Shown: piece after piece, positions 55,008-64,000 of the stretch
How the letters are laid out: the number at the start of each line of letters is the position of its first letter
Position numbering within the stretch: position 1 is the first letter of the stretch
DNA from: Lachnoclostridium sp. UBA7215
GTDB lineage: Bacteria > Bacillota > Clostridia > Lachnospirales > Lachnospiraceae
Assembly (NCBI GenBank): GCA_002490465.1
Contig: DKUB01000070.1
Span: forward strand, 52,632-116,631
Direction of reading: 5' to 3'
DNA: 64,000 nt
Position numbers and translations under genes: made by a program
Notes under the pieces: model-generated
The model's database searches: none
The model's input: only the letters and a program-made list of their open reading frames with translations
What the model was told of the DNA's origin: nothing

Positions 55008-56192
55008 ATGTCTAAGAAAGTAGTTTTAGCAGGCGCATGCCGTACAGCAATTGGTAAAATGGGTGGTGCACTCAGCACAACTCCGGCGCCAAAACTTGGT
55101 TCCATTGTTATTGAAGAAGCCCTGAAGAGAGCTGGTGTGCCAAAGGACAAAGTTGACCATGTTTATATGGGCTGTGTTATCCAGGCAGGCCTTGGTCAGA
55201 ACGTTGCCCGCCAGTCCGCAATCAATGCAGGACTTCCGATTGAGACAACGGCAGTTACGGTAAACGTAGTCTGTGGTTCCGGTTTGAACTGTGTTAATAT
55301 GGCAGCCCAGATGATTCAGACAGGGGATGCGGATATCGTTGTTGCCGGTGGTATGGAAAACATGTCAATGGCTCCATATGCAGCAATGAATGCCCGTTTT
55401 GGTTACCGCATGAACAATGGGAAACTGGTTGATACAATGATAAACGATGCTTTGTGGGATGCATTTAATCAGTATCACATGATGATTACAGCAGAGAATG
55501 TGGCAGAAAAGTATGGTATTACCCGTGAAGAGCTTGATGAGTTCTCAGCAAACAGCCAGCAGAAGTGTGAAGCTGCTATGAATGCAGGTAAATTCAAAGA
55601 TGAGATAGTACCGGTTGAAGTAAAATCCAGGAAAAAGACAGTTGTTGTAGATACGGATGAGGGCCCACGTGCCGGCACAACAGCAGAATCCCTCAGCTCA
55701 CTGAAATGCTGCTCTGGAAAAGAGGGTGGTTTAGTAACAGCGGGAAATGCTTCCGGTATTAATGACGGTGCAGCAGCCATTGTTGTAATGAGCGAAGAGA
55801 AAGCAAAAGAGCTTGGTGTTAAACCAATGGCAACATTTGTTGCAGGAGCTCTTGGTGGTGTAGATCCATCCATTATGGGTGTTGGCCCGGTTGCTTCTAC
55901 AAAGAAGGTTTTAGCTAAGACAGGTCTTTCTATTGATGATATGGATCTCATTGAGGCAAATGAGGCATTTGCCGCACAGTCAATCGCAGTTGGCCGTGAT
56001 TTGAATTTTGATTTAAGTAAATTAAACGTAAACGGTGGTGCAATTGCCCTTGGACACCCGGTGGGAGCCAGCGGATGCCGTATTCTTGTAACACTGCTTC
56101 ATGAGATGCAGAAGAGAGGCTCAAACCGCGGACTTGCAACACTCTGCATCGGCGGTGGAATGGGATGCTCCACAATTGTTGAAAAATATTAA
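55008..56192 (+). CDS. thlA: Acetyl-CoA C-acetyltransferase (thiolase)
   Basis: Thiolase condenses two acetyl-CoA to acetoacetyl-CoA, entry to the butyrate route. The 394-residue product has the nucleophilic Cys in [11 protein letters not shown] (near 88), [24 protein letters not shown] (active His), and the second Cys in [23 protein letters not shown] is strong. Gene order thl-crt-hbd-bcd-etfB-etfA is the usual clostridial set. Confidence 0.96.
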   Translation: MSKKVVLAGACRTAIGKMGGALSTTPAPKLGSIVIEEALKRAGVPKDKVDHVYMGCVIQAGLGQNVARQSAINAGLPIETTAVTVNVVCGSGLNCVNMAAQMIQTGDADIVVAGGMENMSMAPYAAMNARFGYRMNNGKLVDTMINDALWDAFNQYHMMITAENVAEKYGITREELDEFSANSQQKCEAAMNAGKFKDEIVPVEVKSRKKTVVVDTDEGPRAGTTAESLSSLKCCSGKEGGLVTAGNASGINDGAAAIVVMSEEKAKELGVKPMATFVAGALGGVDPSIMGVGPVASTKKVLAKTGLSIDDMDLIEANEAFAAQSIAVGRDLNFDLSKLNVNGGAIALGHPVGASGCRILVTLLHEMQKRGSNRGLATLCIGGGMGCSTIVEKY

Positions 56193-56207
56193 TGGAGGAG
56201 AGCAAGC

Positions 56208-56999
56208 ATGGAATTCATAACGTATGAAACAGAGGGCATGGTGGGCATTATCACGATTAACCGTCCGAAAGCTCTCAATGCACTGAACAGTGCAGTTCTT
56301 GATGAGTTAAATGAGACGTTGGATGCTGTTGACCAGAATGCTATCCGCTGTCTGATTCTCACCGGCGCCGGTGAGAAATCCTTTGTGGCAGGCGCAGATA
56401 TTGGCGAGATGAGTACTTTGACAAAAGCAGAGGGCGAGGCATTTGGAAAGAAAGGGAATGATGTTTTCCGCAAACTGGAAACATTCCCGCTTCCTGTAAT
56501 TGCTGCTGTAAATGGTTTTGCTCTTGGCGGCGGGTGCGAGATTTCCATGAGCTGTGATATCCGTATCTGCTCCGACAACGCCGTTTTTGGACAGCCGGAA
56601 GTCGGTCTTGGCATCACACCGGGATTTGGCGGCACACAGAGGCTGGCACGTCTGGTAAGCCCGGGTATGGCAAAACAGATGATTTATACGGCGCGCAATA
56701 TTAAGGCAGAAGAGGCATACCGCATTGGTCTGGTAAATGCTGTTTATCCGCAGGAAGAGCTGATGTCTGCGGCTAAGAAAATGGCTGCCGGAATTGCGGC
56801 ACAGGCTCCGATTGCCGTGCGTAACTGCAAGAAAGCAATTAACGACGGATTGCAGACAGACATGGACAAGGCAATTGTGATTGAGGAAAAATTGTTCGGC
56901 GATTGTTTTGAAACAGAGGATCAGAAAGCCGGAATGGGCAACTTCCTTGAGAAAGATAAGGAAAAGAAATTAAAGGTAGTTCCTTTTAAAAACTGTTAA
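56208..56999 (+). CDS. crt: 3-hydroxybutyryl-CoA dehydratase (crotonase)
   Basis: Crotonase dehydrates 3-hydroxybutyryl-CoA to crotonyl-CoA. The 263-residue product has the oxyanion-hole motif AGADIGEM, then FALGGGCEISMSCDIRI (first catalytic Glu) and GQPEVGLGITPGFGGTQRLA (second Glu). SD TGGAGGAGAG precedes ATG. It follows thl by 15 bases. Confidence 0.95.
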   Translation: MEFITYETEGMVGIITINRPKALNALNSAVLDELNETLDAVDQNAIRCLILTGAGEKSFVAGADIGEMSTLTKAEGEAFGKKGNDVFRKLETFPLPVIAAVNGFALGGGCEISMSCDIRICSDNAVFGQPEVGLGITPGFGGTQRLARLVSPGMAKQMIYTARNIKAEEAYRIGLVNAVYPQEELMSAAKKMAAGIAAQAPIAVRNCKKAINDGLQTDMDKAIVIEEKLFGDCFETEDQKAGMGNFLEKDKEKKLKVVPFKNC

Positions 57000-57035
57000 T
57001 CATCTAACCAAAAAACAAATGGAGGTAAGGAAGCA

Positions 57036-57878
57036 ATGAAAGTAGGTATTATTGGTGCAGGAACAATGGGTTCCGGAATTGCACAGGCTTTTGCACAGAC
57101 AGAAGGATATGAAGTTTATCTGTGTGATATTAATGAAGAGTTCGCTGCAAACGGCAAAAATAAGATTGCCAAAGGACTTGAGAAGAGAGTAGCTAAAGGA
57201 AAAATGGAGCAGGCTGCTGCAGATGCTATTTTGAACAAAATCACAACAGGTGTCAAAGATATTTGTACAGACTGTGATTTGATTGTTGAGGCTGCCCTTG
57301 AGGTAATGGATGTTAAAAAGCAGACATTTAAAGAGTTAGAGGATATCGTTAAGAATAAAGACTGTATCTTTGCAACAAACACATCTTCTCTTTCCATCAC
57401 AGAAATCGGACAGGGCATCTCTCATCCGGTAATCGGCATGCACTTTTTTAATCCGGCTCCTGTTATGAAGCTTGTGGAAGTAATCCGCGGCGAGAATACA
57501 ACGGATGAAGTAAATAATAAGGTTGTAGAGATTGCCAAAGAGATTGGCAAAACTCCGGTAGAAGTAAAAGAAGCAGCAGGGTTCGTCGTAAACCGTATCC
57601 TGATTCCTATGATTAATGAAGCAGTTGGCATTTATGCAGATGGTGTTGCATCCGTAGAAGGTATCGACGCTGCCATGAAGCTTGGTGCGAACCACCCGAT
57701 GGGACCTCTTGCCCTCGGTGACCTGGTAGGCCTTGATATTTGCCTTGCTATAATGGAAGTTCTTCAGAATGAGACAGGAGATCCGAAATATCGTCCGCAT
57801 CCATTGTTGAGGAAGATGGTTCGTGCCGGAAAACTCGGCATGAAGACCGGTCAGGGATTCTATGATTATTCCAAGTAA
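57036..57878 (+). CDS. hbd: 3-hydroxybutyryl-CoA dehydrogenase
   Basis: Hbd reduces acetoacetyl-CoA to 3-hydroxybutyryl-CoA. The 280-residue product has the NAD Rossmann start [29 protein letters not shown], the catalytic His in [15 protein letters not shown], and [15 protein letters not shown]. It is of the clostridial Hbd length, without a crotonase fusion. Confidence 0.96.
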   Translation: MKVGIIGAGTMGSGIAQAFAQTEGYEVYLCDINEEFAANGKNKIAKGLEKRVAKGKMEQAAADAILNKITTGVKDICTDCDLIVEAALEVMDVKKQTFKELEDIVKNKDCIFATNTSSLSITEIGQGISHPVIGMHFFNPAPVMKLVEVIRGENTTDEVNNKVVEIAKEIGKTPVEVKEAAGFVVNRILIPMINEAVGIYADGVASVEGIDAAMKLGANHPMGPLALGDLVGLDICLAIMEVLQNETGDPKYRPHPLLRKMVRAGKLGMKTGQGFYDYSK

Positions 57879-57931
57879 TTTTGCGGGACAGATATCGCAT
57901 TAAGTATAAAAATAAGGAGGTTCATGTAAAC

Positions 57932-59083
57932 ATGGATTTTGTATTAGATAAGCAGCATGAGATGGCGCTTCAGCTGTTTAAAGAATTTGCTGAGAATGAA
58001 GTTAAGCCATATGCGCAGGAGACGGATGAAACAGAAGTTTTTCCACGTGAGATTGTTACAAAAATGCAGAAACTTGGCTTCTTCGGAATCCCGATTGCCA
58101 AAGAGTATGGCGGGCAGGGATGCGATCCTCTGATGTATGCGATGTGCGTAGAGGAGCTGGCTAAGGTATGTGGTACAACAAGTGTTATTGTATCTGCCCA
58201 TACATCCCTTTGCTGTGATCCGATTGCCACCTATGGTACAGAGGAGCAGAAACAGAAATATCTGATTCCATTGGCAAAAGGTGAGAAGCTTGGAGCATTT
58301 GGCCTTACAGAGCCGGGTGCAGGTACTGATGCACAGGGACAGCAGACAAAAGCCGTTCTGGATGGTGACGAGTGGGTACTGAATGGTTCTAAATGTTTCA
58401 TCACAAACGGTAAAGAAGCAGACGTATACATTGTCATTGCTGTTACCGGAATTGTTGAGAAACGCGGCAGAAAGATGAAAGAGATTTCTGCATTTATTGT
58501 TGAAAAAGATACACCGGGCTTTTCCTTTGGAACAAAAGAAAAGAAAATGGGTATCCGTGGCTCTTCTACATATGAGCTGATTTTTGAAGATTGCCGTATT
58601 CCAAAAGAGAACATCCTCGGACAGCAGGGTAAGGGCTTCGGCATTGCCATGCATACACTGGACGGCGGACGTATCGGTATCGCTTCCCAGGCACTTGGAC
58701 TTGCAGAGGGCGCTTTACAGGCAACCATCGATTATGTAAAGGAAAGAAAGCAGTTTGGACGTACGATCGGCCAGTTCCAGAACACACAGTTCCAGCTGGC
58801 AGATATGGCAACTAAGGTAGAAGCTGCAAAAATGCTTGTTTATAAAGCTGCTATGGCAAAGGCAACACAGAAGGTTTACAGTGTTGAGGCGGCAAAAGCG
58901 AAATTGTATGCTGCTGAGGTTGCTATGGAAGTAACGACAAAGGCAGTTCAGTTACACGGTGGTTATGGATATATTAGAGAGTATGACGTTGAACGTATGA
59001 TGCGTGATGCAAAAATCACGGAAATCTACGAGGGAACTTCTGAAGTTCAGCGCATGGTTATCTCTGGTAGCTTATTGAAATAG
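57932..59083 (+). CDS. bcd: Butyryl-CoA dehydrogenase
   Basis: Bcd reduces crotonyl-CoA to butyryl-CoA; with EtfAB it bifurcates electrons from NADH to crotonyl-CoA and ferredoxin. The 383-residue product has the acyl-CoA dehydrogenase fold: LTEPGAGTDAQGQQT, KCFITNGKEADVYIV, GIRGSSTYEL, and a C-terminal QLHGGYGYIREYDVERMMRD with the catalytic Glu in ITEIYEGTSEVQR. The open frame begins at 57881, but ATG 57932 behind AAGGAGG is the usual start. Confidence 0.96.
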   Translation: MDFVLDKQHEMALQLFKEFAENEVKPYAQETDETEVFPREIVTKMQKLGFFGIPIAKEYGGQGCDPLMYAMCVEELAKVCGTTSVIVSAHTSLCCDPIATYGTEEQKQKYLIPLAKGEKLGAFGLTEPGAGTDAQGQQTKAVLDGDEWVLNGSKCFITNGKEADVYIVIAVTGIVEKRGRKMKEISAFIVEKDTPGFSFGTKEKKMGIRGSSTYELIFEDCRIPKENILGQQGKGFGIAMHTLDGGRIGIASQALGLAEGALQATIDYVKERKQFGRTIGQFQNTQFQLADMATKVEAAKMLVYKAAMAKATQKVYSVEAAKAKLYAAEVAMEVTTKAVQLHGGYGYIREYDVERMMRDAKITEIYEGTSEVQRMVISGSLLK

Positions 59084-59094
59084 GAGGTGCTCAC

Positions 59095-59877
59095 GTGAAA
59101 ATTGTAGTATGTGTGAAACAGGTGCCTGATACAAAGGGCGGTGTTGTATTTAATCCAGATGGTACGCTGAACAGAGGTGCCATGCTGACTATTATGAATC
59201 CGGATGATAAGGCCGGACTGGAAGCAGCATTGAGAATAAAGGATGAGACAGGGGCGGAAGTTACGGTTCTGACCATGGGTCTGCCGAAAGCAGAAGAGGT
59301 TCTGCGTGAGGCTATGGCTATGGGAGCGGACAAGGGTATTCTTGTAACAGACCGTGTACTTGGTGGTGCCGATACGTGGGCTACTTCCACAACGATTGCC
59401 GGTGCACTTCGGAATCTTGAGTATGACTTAATTATTACCGGACGTCAGGCAATTGATGGAGATACCGCACAGGTTGGACCTCAGATTTCTGAACACCTGG
59501 ATATTCCTGTTATTTCCTATGCACAGAATATTAAAATTGAAGGTGACAGTGTAGTAGTTCAGCGCCAGTATGAAGACAGATATCATGTAGTAAAAGCAAA
59601 AATGCCATGTCTGATTACGGCACTTGCCGAGCTGAATGAGCCTCGTTATATGACTCCGGGCGGTATTATGGAAGCATATGAGAAAGAGATTACTGTATGG
59701 GGCAGAGCAGACTTGAAGGATGTAGATGATGCAAACCTTGGTCTGAAAGGTTCTCCGACAAAAATTGCGAAGGCTTCAGATAAAGTCCGCAAGGGCGCTG
59801 GTGAGGTTGTAACACTTGACCCGGCAGAGACGGCGCAGTATATTGTTGATAAATTTAAAGAAAAACATGTCATCTAA
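59095..59877 (+). CDS. etfB: Electron transfer flavoprotein subunit beta
   Basis: EtfB pairs with EtfA; in the bifurcating Bcd-Etf complex it binds the bifurcating FAD. The 260-residue product starts MKIVVCVKQVPDTKG, with TMGLPKAEEVLREAMAMGAD and ITGRQAIDGDTAQVGPQ. Start is GTG behind TAGGAGG. It follows bcd after 11 bases. Confidence 0.95.
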   Translation: MKIVVCVKQVPDTKGGVVFNPDGTLNRGAMLTIMNPDDKAGLEAALRIKDETGAEVTVLTMGLPKAEEVLREAMAMGADKGILVTDRVLGGADTWATSTTIAGALRNLEYDLIITGRQAIDGDTAQVGPQISEHLDIPVISYAQNIKIEGDSVVVQRQYEDRYHVVKAKMPCLITALAELNEPRYMTPGGIMEAYEKEITVWGRADLKDVDDANLGLKGSPTKIAKASDKVRKGAGEVVTLDPAETAQYIVDKFKEKHVI

Positions 59878-59929
59878 CATAGACTGGTGAATCATGCGCA
59901 GCATATTTTCTGTGCAAAAGGAGGTAAAA

Positions 59930-60967
59930 ATGAATTTAGAAGAATATAAAGGTGTATATGTCTTTGCTCAGCAGGTAGACGGAGTTATCGAAAGTATTGC
60001 TTTTGAGCTGCTCGGCAAAGCAAAGGATCTTGCGAAAGATCTGGATACAGACGTAACCGCTGTACTTCTTGGTTCCGGAATTAAAGGACTTGTGGATTCT
60101 CTGGCGGAGTATGGCGCAGATAAAGTAATTGTAGTAGATGATAAAGAGCTTGAGGTATACCGGACAGAGCCGTATGCTCATGCACTTTCTTCTGTAATCA
60201 ATGAGTACAAACCGGAGATTATGCTGGTTGGTGCAACGGCAATCGGACGTGACCTTGGTCCCCGCGTATCTGCCAGAGTAGCTACCGGTCTTACCGCAGA
60301 CTGTACGGTACTTGAAATTGGTGATTTTACAGACAGCATGACAAAGGAAGTAATTCCGAAGCAGCTGCTGATGACCCGTCCTGCCTTTGGCGGAAATACA
60401 ATTGCAACAATTGCATGTCCGTATAACCGTCCACAGATGGCTACGGTACGTCCTGGTGTTATGCAGAAGATTGACCCGGTTAAGGGTGCAAAGACAGAGG
60501 TAATTGAGTACAATCCAGGCTTTACACCAAACAACAAATACGTTGAAGTTATGGATATTGTAAAAGCAGTTTCTGATGTGGAAGACATCATGGATGCAAA
60601 GATTCTTGTTTCCGGCGGACGTGGTGTCGGCAGCAAAGAAAACTTCAAGCTTTTACAGGATTTGGCAGACGTACTTGGCGGAACCGTAAGCTGTTCCCGT
60701 GCCGTTGTTGATAACGGCTGGATGCCAAAAGACCTTCAGGTTGGACAGACCGGAAAAACCGTTCGTCCAAACGTATACTTTGCCATTGGTATTTCCGGTG
60801 CCATTCAGCATGTAGCCGGAATGGAGGAGTCAGATATTATTGTTGCCATCAATAAAGATGAAACAGCACCTATTTTCGATGTAGCAGATTATGGCTGTGT
60901 CGGTGATTTGAATAAAATTCTTCCACTGTTGACAGAGAAGCTGAAGAGTGAAATTGCAGCAAAATAA
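59930..60967 (+). CDS. etfA: Electron transfer flavoprotein subunit alpha
   Basis: EtfA carries the second FAD and passes electrons to Bcd. The 345-residue product has the N-terminal EtfA domain (YKGVYVFAQQVDG) and the FAD domain with VSGGRGVGSKENF, VDNGWMPKDLQVGQTG and YFAIGISGAIQHVAG. ATG 59930 behind AAAGGAGG is preferred to 59894. It ends the butyrate run and is followed by a terminator. Confidence 0.95.
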   Translation: MNLEEYKGVYVFAQQVDGVIESIAFELLGKAKDLAKDLDTDVTAVLLGSGIKGLVDSLAEYGADKVIVVDDKELEVYRTEPYAHALSSVINEYKPEIMLVGATAIGRDLGPRVSARVATGLTADCTVLEIGDFTDSMTKEVIPKQLLMTRPAFGGNTIATIACPYNRPQMATVRPGVMQKIDPVKGAKTEVIEYNPGFTPNNKYVEVMDIVKAVSDVEDIMDAKILVSGGRGVGSKENFKLLQDLADVLGGTVSCSRAVVDNGWMPKDLQVGQTGKTVRPNVYFAIGISGAIQHVAGMEESDIIVAINKDETAPIFDVADYGCVGDLNKILPLLTEKLKSEIAAK

Positions 60968-60979
60968 TTTTGTAATGCT

Positions 60980-61025
60980 ATCACACGGGTATTCTATGTT
61001 TTGATAGGATATCCGTGTGATTTTT
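60980..61025 (+). terminator. Terminator of the butyrate cluster
   Basis: ATCACACGG (60980-60988) pairs with CCGTGTGAT (61013-61021), followed by TTTTC. Confidence 0.8.
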
Positions 61026-61056
61026 CAAGTTAAAACGCTTTGGAACGGAGGTTTGC

Positions 61057-62334
61057 ATGAATCCAATTGGGATTGTAATATGTAATTATAATAAGCGTGA
61101 ATTTGTACTGGAATGTATCCGGAGTATATTAGAGAGCCGGGTACAGAATTTTGATATTTATATGGTGGACAACGCTTCTTCGGATGGAAGTGCAGAAGCA
61201 GTGAAAAAGGAATTTCCTGACCGTGTTACGGTTATAGAAAATAGCGAGAATCTCGGTGGTTCCGGTGGTTTCAATACAGGGCTGCGTGTAGTGAGGGATA
61301 AAGGATACCGCTATTTTATGTGTTTGGATGATGATGCGCAGGTGGATGAAAATGCCATAAATGCGCTTTATGAATATATGGAAGCAAATCCGGACGTGGG
61401 AATGGCTGGCTCCAGGGTGTATCATATGCAGATGCCGGAATATATTCAGCAGTGCGGATTGATGATAGACTTTGACTATTGCAATGCAAAAACGCTTTAT
61501 GCCGACGTTTTAGAGGATGGCACGCTTCCGGATGTTATCGAGTGTGATACGGTGGCGACATGTGCTGTTATGGTGCGCGGGGATGTAATCCGTAATACAG
61601 ATGTCGGTCTGATGCCGGAGGACAATTTTATTTATTGGGATGATATGGAGTGGGGACACCGCATGCACCTGGCCGGATACCGGACAGTGACGCTCGGGGC
61701 TTCCCGGGCACTGCACCAGATGGGGGCAAATGTGCGCAAACCCAATACTTTTCTGGATTATTATATGTGGCGCAACCGGACGAATTTCTTCATGCGTTAC
61801 ACACCGGAAGAGAAGCTGGAGGAAATGAGTGCCCAGGCGCTTTCGGGTATTTTTGATGCGATGTATGAGAGCATGTTCCGGGAAGAGCACAATGTAATGC
61901 AGTCGATTTCTTATGCATATCAGGATGCCTTACAGGGAGTGCGGGGCAAAGCGGCAGAATATAAAATTCTGAAAAATGATGCCAATGATGATAAACTGAC
62001 ACAATATGTACAGGGTAAAAATACATATTATATCAAAGAAGAGGGGCAGGACGAGGATGTGTATTATCTCAGAAATTTCCTGTCCAGTGTAAATCCGGGG
62101 TTGACAGAGGCGGATTCCCCGGAGGGAGCAGATATTGTTTTTCATATGTGCCCTTATATTTTTCAGGTCAGGGACTTGTCCGGAAAAGAGATTTATATTG
62201 ACGGAGAACGCAATTGCATTATTAGTGAGGATGATGCAGAGGCGGTACGCAATTATGAATACAGCAAGCTGCTGTTTTTATACATGAATCAGGGAGTTTT
62301 TCTGGCGGCTGCCAGACAGATGAGACAAGAGTAA
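61057..62334 (+). CDS. Family 2 glycosyltransferase
   Basis: The 425-residue product has a GT-A catalytic domain: GIVICNYNKREFVLECI at the start, MVDNASSDGSAEAV, and the nucleotide/metal motif CLDDDAQVDENAI (near 90-100). Then come MVRGDVI and EDNFIYWDDMEWGHRMHLAGY, which resemble rhamnosyl/galactofuranosyl-type GT2 enzymes. The C-terminal ~160 residues are of unknown role. It has no membrane span. It starts a new unit after the butyrate terminator and probably acts in surface polysaccharide synthesis with the next genes. Confidence 0.9.
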   Translation: MNPIGIVICNYNKREFVLECIRSILESRVQNFDIYMVDNASSDGSAEAVKKEFPDRVTVIENSENLGGSGGFNTGLRVVRDKGYRYFMCLDDDAQVDENAINALYEYMEANPDVGMAGSRVYHMQMPEYIQQCGLMIDFDYCNAKTLYADVLEDGTLPDVIECDTVATCAVMVRGDVIRNTDVGLMPEDNFIYWDDMEWGHRMHLAGYRTVTLGASRALHQMGANVRKPNTFLDYYMWRNRTNFFMRYTPEEKLEEMSAQALSGIFDAMYESMFREEHNVMQSISYAYQDALQGVRGKAAEYKILKNDANDDKLTQYVQGKNTYYIKEEGQDEDVYYLRNFLSSVNPGLTEADSPEGADIVFHMCPYIFQVRDLSGKEIYIDGERNCIISEDDAEAVRNYEYSKLLFLYMNQGVFLAAARQMRQE

Positions 62335-62361
62335 ACTATATTTAACCAACGGAGGTATAAG

Positions 62362-63192
62362 ATGAACAAGCGTATATTACGTTTCCCGATGGGAAGAAAA
62401 AAGGCAGTAACGCTCAGTTATGATGACAATATGGAAGCGGACAGGAAGCTTATCAATCTGATGGAAAAATATCAGATGAAAGGTACGTTTAATCTTATTC
62501 CCGGATGGTTTGCAAAGGAGGGTACGGTATATCCGGAGGAGGAGACATACCGGCTTGTAACAGAGAAAATGGCAGGGGAAATGTATGACCATCCGCTGGT
62601 GGAGGTGGCAAATCATGGAAACCAGCATAAGTTTATGACAACTCTGACTACGGCAGAGATGGCGGATGATATGCTCACCTGCCGGAAATCACTTGAAAAG
62701 TTATTTGGAAAAATGGTTCGTGGTATGGCATATCCTTACGGCTGGCACAGCAAAGAGCTGCAGGACGTCCTCACTATGTGCCAGGTGGTATATTCCCGCA
62801 CTGTGGAGAGCACGCATGGCTTTGAGCTTCCCGGCGATTGGCTGTTGTGGAATCCGACGTGCCATCATGATGATGAAAAATTAATGGAGCTCGCTGACGA
62901 GTTTCTTACTATGGATGTTCCGGATGATCCAAAGCTTTTTTATGTATGGGGACATACCTATGAGTTTGAGAGAAATAACAACTGGGATATGTTTGAGAGT
63001 TTCATGCAGAAAATATCCGGTAAGGAGGATATTTGGTATTCTACAAATATAGAAATATATGACTATGTGAAGGCATATGAGAGGCTTGAAATTTCTGCTG
63101 ATGGAACGAGAATTTATAATCCGTCTAAAACACCGGTATGGCTGGAAATTGACGGGGATACGCATAAAATAGAGGAGGAATGGTCATGTTGA
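62362..63192 (+). CDS. Polysaccharide deacetylase-like protein
   Basis: The 276-residue product has the NodB-type pattern: motif 1 as AVTLSYDDNME (catalytic Asp pair), motif 2 as EVANHGNQHKF (two His for the metal) and motif 3 as GMAYPYGWHSKEL. There is no signal peptide, so it probably works inside the cell or on a lipid-linked or soluble substrate, unlike most peptidoglycan deacetylases. A SYDDN motif 1 rather than TFDDG is a variant. It overlaps the next gene by seven bases. Confidence 0.85.
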   Translation: MNKRILRFPMGRKKAVTLSYDDNMEADRKLINLMEKYQMKGTFNLIPGWFAKEGTVYPEEETYRLVTEKMAGEMYDHPLVEVANHGNQHKFMTTLTTAEMADDMLTCRKSLEKLFGKMVRGMAYPYGWHSKELQDVLTMCQVVYSRTVESTHGFELPGDWLLWNPTCHHDDEKLMELADEFLTMDVPDDPKLFYVWGHTYEFERNNNWDMFESFMQKISGKEDIWYSTNIEIYDYVKAYERLEISADGTRIYNPSKTPVWLEIDGDTHKIEEEWSC

Positions 63193-64000
63193 CTGGAATG
63201 AAAAAATATTTTCTTGCACTGGGTTTTTTTGTTCTTGTCTGCTTTGGCATTTTTTCCAGTCAGGAGGCAAAAGCGTCTACACCTGTAGAAAAGTGGGGGC
63301 GCCTCTCGGTCAAAGGAACGAATATTGTCAGTCAGTCTGGCAAAAAAGTGCAGTTGAAGGGAGTCAGTACGCATGGCATTGCGTGGTTTCCCCAGTACAT
63401 TAATAAATCCTGTTTTCAGAGTTTCAAAAAAATGGGGGCAAATACCATCCGCTTGGCTCTTTATAGCGACCCAAACGCCGGATTTTCCACAAGCCTTTAT
63501 AGTAAAGTGGAGGAAGGAGTGGATATTGCCACAAAGCTTGGCATGTATGTGATTATTGACTGGCATATACTGAGTGATGGAAATCCAAAGACCTATCAGA
63601 AAGAGGCGTTAAAATTCTTCACAAAATTTGCGAAAAAATATGCAAAACAAAAGAACGTATTATATGAAATATGCAATGAGCCAAATGGCGATGTAACATG
63701 GGAGCGAGATATCCGTCCCTATGCAAACAAGGTTATTAACCGGATACGGAAATATGATAAGAAGAATATTATTGTAGTGGGAACACCAACCTGGTCCCAG
63801 GATGTTGATATTGCGGCAGCGAAACCGCTGAAACAGAAAAATATTGTTTACGCCCTGCATTTTTATGCGGCAACTCACACAGACGCCATTCGTCAGAAGT
63901 TAAAGGCAGCGCATCAGATGGGGCTTCCGGTACTTGTCACGGAGTTTAGTGTCTGTGACGCTTCCGGTAATGGGGCAATTGATAAAAAGAGCGGCAGGGC
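63186..64000 (+). CDS. Secreted GH5 family glycoside hydrolase, partial (3' end missing)
   Basis: This ORF runs past the window end (271 codons seen). It begins with a signal peptide (MLTGMKKYFLALGFFVLVCF, then cleavage near EAKA). A GH5 catalytic domain follows: VQLKGVSTHGIAWF, GANTIRLALYS, YVIIDWHILSDGNP, YEICNEPNG (acid/base Glu near 164-166) and LVTEFSVCDASG (nucleophile Glu). Such enzymes are endo-beta-glucanases or mannanases. It overlaps the deacetylase-like gene by seven bases and has the SD GAGGAGG. The C-terminal part, including any binding module, is not seen. Confidence 0.9.
   Translation, partial: MLTGMKKYFLALGFFVLVCFGIFSSQEAKASTPVEKWGRLSVKGTNIVSQSGKKVQLKGVSTHGIAWFPQYINKSCFQSFKKMGANTIRLALYSDPNAGFSTSLYSKVEEGVDIATKLGMYVIIDWHILSDGNPKTYQKEALKFFTKFAKKYAKQKNVLYEICNEPNGDVTWERDIRPYANKVINRIRKYDKKNIIVVGTPTWSQDVDIAAAKPLKQKNIVYALHFYAATHTDAIRQKLKAAHQMGLPVLVTEFSVCDASGNGAIDKKSGR

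Noticed and set aside
57944..58654. 236-codon minus-strand frame opposite bcd
   Set aside because: Antisense to bcd, low-complexity translation, no SD; shadow.
1..64000. CRISPR arrays, rRNA or tRNA genes, prophage modules
   Set aside because: No regularly spaced repeats, cloverleaf with CCA context, rRNA core sequence or phage structural genes were found by reading the gaps; a tRNAscan or CRISPR search would be decisive.

Overview
The window reads as chromosomal DNA of an anaerobic, spore-forming, butyrate-producing Clostridia, most likely a gut Lachnospiraceae. The evidence is moderate GC, strong SD sequences, two sporulation genes (spoIVA and a bofC-like gene), a Trp-specific T-box, and a complete acetyl-CoA-to-butyrate cluster with a butyryl-CoA:acetate CoA-transferase beside it. 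The species cannot be fixed from the sequence alone. Nearly all genes lie on the + strand; the exceptions are a TetR-type regulator, the CoA-transferase and a possible toxin remnant.

Layout. 0.1-3.5 kb: rimM-trmD, hisB, and a three-domain HisIE that carries a degenerate HisF-like N-terminus. 3.5-20.9 kb: a type IV pilus locus with pilB, pilT, pilC, major pilin, prepilin peptidase, a PilM-PilN fusion, PilO, three minor pilins and two large unrecognised proteins (802 and 922 aa). An Rpn-family nuclease gene sits inside this locus, bracketed by direct repeats. The downstream repeat overlaps what looks like a type I toxin-antitoxin remnant: a small RNA with a perfect promoter and terminator, convergent with a broken hydrophobic ORF. 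20.9-25.5 kb: rnhB, an FlhB-tail protein, yraN, der, plsY, gpsA. 25.5-31.8 kb: a Trp T-box leader and trpEGDCBA without trpF. 31.9-36.3 kb: an exported trigger-factor-like foldase, then a DUF342 protein with about eleven 26-residue repeats, paired with an HD-GYP protein. 36.5-41.7 kb: TetR-type regulator, a PocR/MCP sensor frameshifted at a G8 tract, spoIVA, an NlpC/P60 hydrolase and a bofC-like gene with a sigma-G-type promoter. 41.7-50 kb: two flavoproteins, proB, DUF896, 5-formyl-THF cyclo-ligase, proA, plsC-like and a membrane chemoreceptor. 50-54.2 kb: alaS and, convergent to it, the CoA-transferase. 54.5-61 kb: coaD and thl-crt-hbd-bcd-etfB-etfA. 61-64 kb: a GT2 glycosyltransferase, a polysaccharide deacetylase-like protein and a secreted GH5 hydrolase that runs off the end.

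How they fit together. The pilus genes form an almost complete export, assembly and retraction machine. Its last two large products are the best candidates for species-specific surface functions. The butyrate genes cover every step from acetyl-CoA to butyryl-CoA, and the CoA-transferase provides the final exchange with acetate. The trp operon is controlled by uncharged tRNA-Trp and lacks the isomerase step locally. No rRNA, tRNA, CRISPR array or classical insertion sequence was seen. All calls come from reading the sequence and from knowledge of the families; no database search was run.
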